Shown here piece by piece: positions 57,773-64,000 of a DNA stretch of 64,000 nt. Made by a program: the position numbers and the translations under genes. Numbering within the stretch: position 1 is the stretch's first letter; each line of letters starts with the position of its first letter. The notes beneath the pieces are model-generated. The model was not told where the DNA came from. It did no database searches and saw only the letters and a list, made by a program, of their open reading frames with translations. This DNA comes from Gymnogyps californianus (lineage: Eukaryota; Chordata; Aves; Accipitriformes; Cathartidae): NCBI RefSeq assembly GCF_018139145.2, contig NC_059473.1, positions 1,550,001-1,614,000 of the forward strand. Reading direction: 5' to 3'.

Positions 57773-60046
57773 TTTATTGGGTCTTAAACTACGTACACAA
57801 TTGAAATAATAATTTTGGCACTACGCTATACAGTGGTTACATCCGTGTGCTGACACTCATTAAATACTGCACCAGGAACACTGCTGTGCTTTGAAGTTTG
57901 GAATGAGTCACACACTCAGCAGGTAGATCACTTGAAATGTATCAGTGCTCCTGTAGGGTTGCATGAAAGTTGAAACACACACCAGTTTATGAATTATTTC
58001 AATGCACCTCACATTCTATGAACTTATCACACCAGAATATGTGATGTCAGCATTTAGAGATGGCCACAAGTGTTGCATTAAAATCTGAATGAGACATAGT
58101 AATAATGAGATACAAGAAAACCAAAACAAAACCTCTGCCTTTCAGACATGAAGAGATATTCTGTTAAAGAAAATAATTTAAAAAACTAATAATGGCATTT
58201 GATTTGATACAAAAGCCAGAACTACTACCGTATTAACATCTAAGTATGAATCTTTACAAATTAATCTCACAATGGTGTTATGTAAAAGGTTGCAAACTGT
58301 ACAATGTTTTGTCAATGCAATGCCTCTACAATTTATACAGTCTTTTACAACTATGTAACACATATTAAACATGTTAAATAGCCAATAGATATCAGTCTCT
58401 GAACAAAGCTGCAGGCAAAAAAATACAGAGCTTCCACAATCTTCGAACAAGATATGCTTGCTCAAACAGTGACAATCTTTACGAGAATATGCTGTTAAAA
58501 AGTCAGCCATTCAGTGCCTTTTCACACTGTGCATACACTTCATTCTGTGAATTCAACCATCACTTGATAGTCCATAATTTCATATCTGTGGACTCTAAGT
58601 ATGTGGAAACACCCACAGTCTTTCACCCTTAAAAATATGCAGATAATCATAGATTTTTATTCCACACGTGGTCAAGCTATCTATGAAGACCTGGCCAGGC
58701 AGCAAGAGCTTTCACTCCCCACGTTTTGTCCTGCCATCATCTATACTGCACAGAGAAGATCAGCTATTTACATTTTGACAAGGAAGATACAAAAAGGCAA
58801 TCCTGCCCTGAGGTGGACTGAATGATACAGAGCCCGTCACCTGATGGGCACTCAAATCCAAGTAGTGAAAAATAAACTCTGAGAAAGATAGGTTCCTGGT
58901 ACTGTATGCTGACTAGGTAAGAAGTTGCATCAACAGAATTGGAGAGCTTCACTGAGAACATTGTGGTTTGCAGCACTCTCTGGTTCTGCGTATCTTTGAT
59001 GTCGGAAACAGCTGGGAAGAAGGGTCAGAAAAAGAGGATGAGAAATGTGCAGTGTAAGTCACTGTGTGCAAGAAAGCAGAAACAAGACTGATGTGTAATG
59101 CAGGCCAATGAGAAGGGTCTTGCAATAAACTCACGATCAGGCCCTGCAAGCGCAGTTACAAGGAGACTGTGGGGCTCCCACAGCTGCTCCCCGGGGAGGT
59201 GAAATTCTTTTTGAATAGAACCAGGTCTTTATGTTTGTATTTAAAAGTGGTTTTGATTAGGCATCAGGATTTCCAACACAAAGTTCTCTACATGATAAAT
59301 TTCTTTGAGTTTCCTTTATTTCGCAGAAAGGTTCCTACATCCTCATTTTTCCAGGAGAAACCTGAAAAGAAAGAAGAAAGAATTCAAACAAGAATTCAAA
59401 ACAAGACTACTGCCTCATGCTATTACCACAGAACAAAGTGAAAATATAAATTAAAACTTCTCTTGGAATACTGTCACAAAACATCACAATACAACAGAGA
59501 TCAGAAACTTGTAGCGTAACAAAGAGAAACTCCAGGAATGGATGCACTCTTTGGGGACACGCCTGTGTGAAGAGACCTGGTAGCAAAGCCATAATGTGGA
59601 AGAGGAAACAGTTTGGTGGCAGTCATTCCCCATCGTGAGATGTAGATGATATACTGGGCTGGGTGGTAGGCTAAAGTCCTCAGAGGCATCACAGAAGTAC
59701 AAAGCAGCAAGTACCTTGCCTTTAGTGACACTGCCAGGCATTTAAAAGGCAGCCAACTGGCAGAAAATGGAGAAAAGGAACATCAGCATTCAAGAAAACA
59801 AGCGTAAGTGTCTTAGCAAAACACTAGTGTAATACAGAGACACTCAAAAAGATGGACAATATTTAACCAAAATAAATCTGATCTTGAACAGACCACTGGA
59901 GGTGCAAGGGACTTACATTTGGCTGTAGCATTTTCCCTGTGGTTAGGGATTCCTCCCTACTCTCCATACGAGACTGGACAGCTAGAGTAGATTTCCTAAG
60001 ACTGATGTTTCTGTCACTTTATGCCAAAACAGATAATCTTACCTAT
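57773..60046 (-). terminator. PSME4: PSME4 3' UTR with distal candidate poly(A) signal
   Basis: The stretch following the PSME4 stop on the minus strand contains no other gene. TTTATT at 57773-57778 reads AATAAA on the minus strand and would give a 3' UTR of about 2.3 kb. Nearer alternative signals may exist, so the endpoint is a guess. Confidence 0.4.
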
Positions 60047-63000
60047 CTATGCATAATAGCATGGTGAAACCAAGAGGTCAGTAAGCACTAGTAGCTGGTC
60101 ATCCGTGAACTGCTGTTTATGCTCCTGCCAGTTGTCATGATGGGTCCTCCGGAAATTTGACAGCGTTTTTTTCACAGTCATCTGCATAGCAGACAATCAG
60201 TATTGATCATATCAGTTATGGATTTAAGCTCCATGACAAAACAAACATTGAATACAACAAAAATAACTGCTGAGTAGAGCAAAGAGTTTCAGCAGTGTGG
60301 CAAAGGTTAGAAGGGCTCTGGGGAATTCAGCCCAGTTTCCCAGTATTTTAGTTTTTAGAGTTCTGGTTAGTCTTTTGACCAGTGTCACGACTCCAACATT
60401 CTTATAAAAACAATTCTTTGACCTACAATTTTGAGTTTGAAAAAATTAATAGATTCTTATAAAGTATAAGTGAAATGCTTTTCCCCTCTTCCTTGGGTAT
60501 GTCAAACCAATGGTTTGGGTCTCAAAACATGAGAAAGTTGAATCACGTAAGGTGCACAGAAGAAAAATCAGAGGAAAACTATCTTCTGTTATTAAAATAA
60601 TTAAGATTATTATTAAATTAACAAAAGAAAAGTCCCATCAGTTCAGTTTCTTGATTCAGTAAAGCACACCATAGCAAACTTTGTTAAATCTAAGGAATTC
60701 TTCAGCCGTAAGCTTACTACTCTGGTTAAAACAGCAAAGGTCAGCAAAACCGAATAGACAGGGCAAAAAAATAGAGTTAAAGGTAACTATTTCATTAAAA
60801 ACTTGTTTCTAGCGCTGCTCATAAAACCTTGTTTTAAAAATTTCAGAGTGATTTTTTGGTTCAGGTTGGTATTTTCTAGAATGGCATGCACAAAAGTGAC
60901 ATTTTTAATTAAAAAAGACTATTTCCTCATTATAGATATAGTTCTTGCAGCTTTCAGTTTATGCTTTAAATTTGAAAGCAAGAACAGAACTACCACGGAA
61001 AATACTTAAAAGCAGTCCATGACTTAAAACATGTTTGCAACCATTTAATAAAAAGCAGCAGAAACTAAGTTTAACAGGTTTCTGGTTTTTTCTAGGAAAG
61101 GGGAACTAAGAAGTCAAGCGTATTTTAGATGTGTTATATTGAATAGAAAAACGATATAAGTATTTTTACCTCAATAGGCTGAGGATCATTAAGATGGGCA
61201 CTGAGATCCATCAAGAGCTGTGGCATCCAGGTGGGTACATCATACGGACTTGACAAAATGCACGCGCTAAGTCCTAGTACACCAGCATGGCGTTTAACCA
61301 AGTCTGCAATGGCAGGATATTAATTTACATTTGGCAAGGTGCAACTATCTTGTCTAAGACATTCCTCAATGACACAGCCAAACTTAAAACTGGTTATCAG
61401 TGAAAATAAGGCTATTTTTAATTGATGGGAATGACTGAAGAGAGCCTATATATTAAACAGAGGTGATCCAATTAGAATAACGTTGTCCTGGTTTCAGCTG
61501 GGATAGAGTTAATTTTCTTCTTAGTAGCTGGTACAGTGCTGCGTTTTGGATTTAGTGAGAGAATACTGTTGATAACACACTGATGTCTGAGTTGTTGCTA
61601 AGTAGCACTTATCCTAAGTTAAGGATTTTTCAGTTTCCCATGCTCTGCCAGCAAGCAGGTGCACAAGAAGCTGGGAGGGAGCACGGCCAGGGCAGCTGAC
61701 CCGAACTGGCCCAAGGGATATTCCATACCATGGAACGTCATGCCCAGTACATAAACTGGGGGGAGTTGGCGGGGAGGGGTGGATCGCTGCTGGGGCATCG
61801 GTCGGTGAGCCACTGCACTGTGCATCACTTGTCTTTTCTTGGGTTTTATTTCTCTCTTTTTTTTTGTTATACTCCTTTTCATTACAATTATTATTATTAT
61901 TATTGTTAGTATTATATTTTATTTTACTTTAGTTATTAAACTGCTCTTATCTCAACCCACGAGTTCTACTTTTTATCCCGATCCTCCTCCCAATCCCACT
62001 GGGAAGGGGGAGCGGCTGCATGGTGCTTAGTTGCTGGCTGGGGTTAAACCACGACAAACATACTGATACTAATATTCAGTGAGTTTTGACCCCGAATTAA
62101 AAAAAACAAAACAAAACAAAAAACCCTGCCACAGTAGAGGTATCTCTAGCTTCTACAGAAAACCAGATAGTTCTACAGACCATATAGTCAAATAAATTCA
62201 CACAAGTGTATGGATCTCCAAATTGCTTCTGCTTTCTTACACAGAATCATAGATTCATTCTCTGATTCTATCTTTCATTTGTAAGGGAAGAATGTGTAAA
62301 AAAATTAATCTGCAACTGCTGTATACTTTATAAACATTTAAAATGAGCTTCCTTCTCTCAAAGAATCTTTCTCTCTACTCAGTAAATAGCTCATGAACTA
62401 CATCTCCAGTGTTCCCTATTTCTGCATTCAGAATGTTTTCTCAAATACCGCAACTACTTGACAATATGGAAACCCAGTCCTTCTGGGTCAAATGAATGTG
62501 ACTCAGATGCATTAAATGGTTGGTCAGAAGCCAAAGCTCCTAAGTAAGGTTAACTAAGGGGTTTTTTTTTCCTGGGTTTTTTTGTGTGTGTTGGGTTGGG
62601 TTTTTTTTTTTAAATAAAAAGCCACACTGCTAACAAATAGAAGGTAAGCTGGGTACGGAGTGAAATTATGTTGTGGCAGCTAAGGACGTTTATTTACTGA
62701 GGAAATAGCTATCCCTCATCATCTGCATTCTTAACTATGTGACCTGTGCACATGGGAAATGGAGAAATCTCTTTAGTGTTAATTCTGGAAAAGTAGTAAG
62801 TTAGTTTAACATAGGAATACATCATAAAAAAACATTATTTGCCTTTTTTTGTTGTAGTGTATTCTTATTCATCATTTACGCTATAAATCAAATTCTTGAA
62901 GCGCTTAAGGATCTGCACTACATACACAGAAATGGACAATAAGGTACATAAGGACAAGTCATTTGCCATTATGGTTTATGAATGCTTAGGAAGGAAAAAC

Positions 63001-63351
63001 ATTTGCATGGGCAACAGGCCTTACGTTTCTCTGGGTATATGTTAATTTTCTAAATACTGCTTCACCACAGGACAAATCCTATTCCATCTGGAGTGCTTGC
63101 AGAATAAGCATTTAAGTGTAGCACAAAATATTTCTTCCTAACCTGCTATCAACATGCATGGTTTTAGTCTCTGAAGCAATTTTCTTACCACCAGAAGGAA
63201 TTGTATCCACCACTGAACCGAGGTCTCGCTTCCGTTTTTTCGGTAACCTCATCTTGCACAGCTGTTCAAAATGGGTCTGCATGGGCCCATCCATAGTGAG
63301 AAAATTGCACTGCAGCAGACCACTTAGCGTGGTAGCAGCCATTTCTCTCAC
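60047..63351 (-). CDS. PSME4: PSME4 (PA200), last three coding exons, partial
   Basis: PSME4 is the nuclear proteasome activator PA200/Blm10, a HEAT-repeat cap on the 20S core that promotes breakdown of acetylated histones and unstructured proteins. The last three coding exons are 63189-63351, 61170-61303 and 60047-60181. They join in phase (1-base overhang, then phase 0) to give the final 143 residues of a protein of about 1840. Landmarks are [20 protein letters not shown], a basic LPKKRKRD cluster likely to act in nuclear import, [20 protein letters not shown], and [20 protein letters not shown]. The C-terminus ends CYYA, a hydrophobic-Tyr-X (HbYX) tail of the kind that docks between 20S alpha subunits. 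All splice sites are canonical. Upstream exons lie beyond the right edge. Confidence 0.96.
60182..61169 (-). other. PSME4: PSME4 last intron
   Basis: The minus-strand donor GTAAAA starts at 61169 and the CAG acceptor ends at 60182. It is AT-rich and I recognised nothing in it. Confidence 0.85.
61304..63188 (-). other. PSME4: PSME4 penultimate intron
   Basis: The minus-strand donor GTAAGA starts at 63188 and the GCAG acceptor ends at 61304. It contains the solo LTR at 61484-62056, a CAAAA simple repeat near 62104-62125 and a T-run near 62600-62610. The bases near 62242-62270 (CAGAATCATAGATTCATTCT) faintly recall CR1 tail sequence but are too short to call. Confidence 0.8.
61484..62056 (+). 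mobile_element. Solo LTR of an endogenous retrovirus (copy 2)
   Basis: This 573-bp LTR begins TGTCCTGGTTTCAGCTGGGA and ends AACCACGACA, and has the same family layout as the copy at 7238-7830. It is flanked by AACGT (61479-61483) and AACAT (62057-62061), a 5-bp target-site duplication with one G-to-A change. The TATA box position reads TACATAA (61748-61754), probably decayed from TATATAA. ATT-rich simple sequence near 61887-61925 precedes the end. It has no internal genes. It lies in a PSME4 intron in the orientation opposite to the gene. Confidence 0.92.
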
Positions 63352-64000
63352 CTGTGAGCAGAGATAGTACATACCACAATTACTAAGCACACATGCACAG
63401 CAAGAAACAGGTATTTATGCTATTACTATCCTTTTAAGTACATCCAGCTAGGCCAAATTACCAAACTCTGCCCAAGAAAGTCTTTAAAATATTATCCTGT
63501 TATCTCATAGATCATGAACTACTACTAGTTTACTATATGGCTCTTCACAAATTAATAAACATCGTTCTATTGTAATATAGAACTACCTTCACATAATTTG
63601 TCATGAAGTGACCTACTACTCAAGCAAATAATGTAATTTAACTCCATTGTCAAGACATACCTATATCATAGACTAGATTAGCTTTAGAAAGTTTAAAAAC
63701 AGTCTTTGAATGAGAACAAGATGCACCACCCCAAATAATCAACCTGCTTTACAAAATTCATAATAGTCTCTGTATTAACATTAGTTTTACCAAGGAAAAA
63801 AGTATACTTTATTCAAAGCATTTCGTTTTCCCCTTCAAATGTACACGGAGACATTAGAATTGACAAAAGCAGAAGAGCTTTTCCAAGAGAAGGTATGAGG
63901 TATGTTCATGAGACAAAGCTGATTCTGTTCTACCCGTAGCACAAGTATTCTTTGGGAGATACAACAGATGCTGGATTAATAAGGAATGACAACTAACTTC
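63352..64000 (-). other. PSME4: PSME4 intron, partial
   Basis: This is upstream intron sequence on the minus strand, ending at the CTCACAG acceptor before 63351. It runs off the right edge and I identified no further exon in it. Confidence 0.75.

Noticed and set aside
62242..62270. Possible CR1 tail (CAGAATCATAGATTC)
   Set aside because: It is too short and not followed by recognisable CR1 sequence.

Overview
This is a window of vertebrate nuclear DNA, and almost certainly from a bird. Genes have many small exons with GT-AG introns, CpG islands sit at the promoters, and there is a TLR15-type Toll-like receptor, a receptor known from birds and some reptiles. Repeats are sparse: one CR1-type 3' end scrap and two solo retroviral LTRs of a family that begins TGTCCTGGTTTCAGCTGGG. 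From memory that family is common in non-galliform birds, but the species cannot be named from this window.

Gene order matches the block around human 2p16 (ASB3, CHAC2, ERLEC1, GPR75, PSME4), with TLR15 lying between ERLEC1 and GPR75. From left to right: the 5' part of ASB3 (minus strand, first two coding exons, running off the left edge); a CpG-rich divergent promoter; CHAC2 (plus, 3 coding exons, 1308-12935, 184 aa); ERLEC1 (plus, 14 coding exons, 19906-33670, 488 aa); TLR15 (plus, single coding exon, 40643-43267, 874 aa); GPR75 (minus, single coding exon, 49410-51053, 547 aa); and the last three coding exons of PSME4 (minus, 60047-63351, running off the right edge). I rebuilt all exon joins by hand, checking reading phase and remembered human homologues; the joined lengths agree with the families.

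The genes do not form an operon-like unit. They cover ubiquitin ligase substrate recognition (ASB3), cytosolic glutathione breakdown (CHAC2), ER glycoprotein quality control (ERLEC1), innate immune sensing (TLR15), an orphan seven-helix receptor (GPR75) and a proteasome activator (PSME4). Four of them touch protein turnover or redox homeostasis, but I see no shared regulation beyond the ASB3/CHAC2 divergent promoter.

The main points for a second look are a GC-AG intron in ERLEC1; a dibasic R-L-R-R site and a tandem 29-residue unit in the N-terminal TLR15 ectodomain; a very short TLR15 3' UTR; an unrecognised 91-residue membrane-protein-like ORF on the minus strand at 46069-46344; a 36-nt CHAC2 micro-exon; and two independently inserted solo LTRs with decayed target-site duplications. 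I found no credible tRNA, rRNA, CRISPR or prokaryote-type system.
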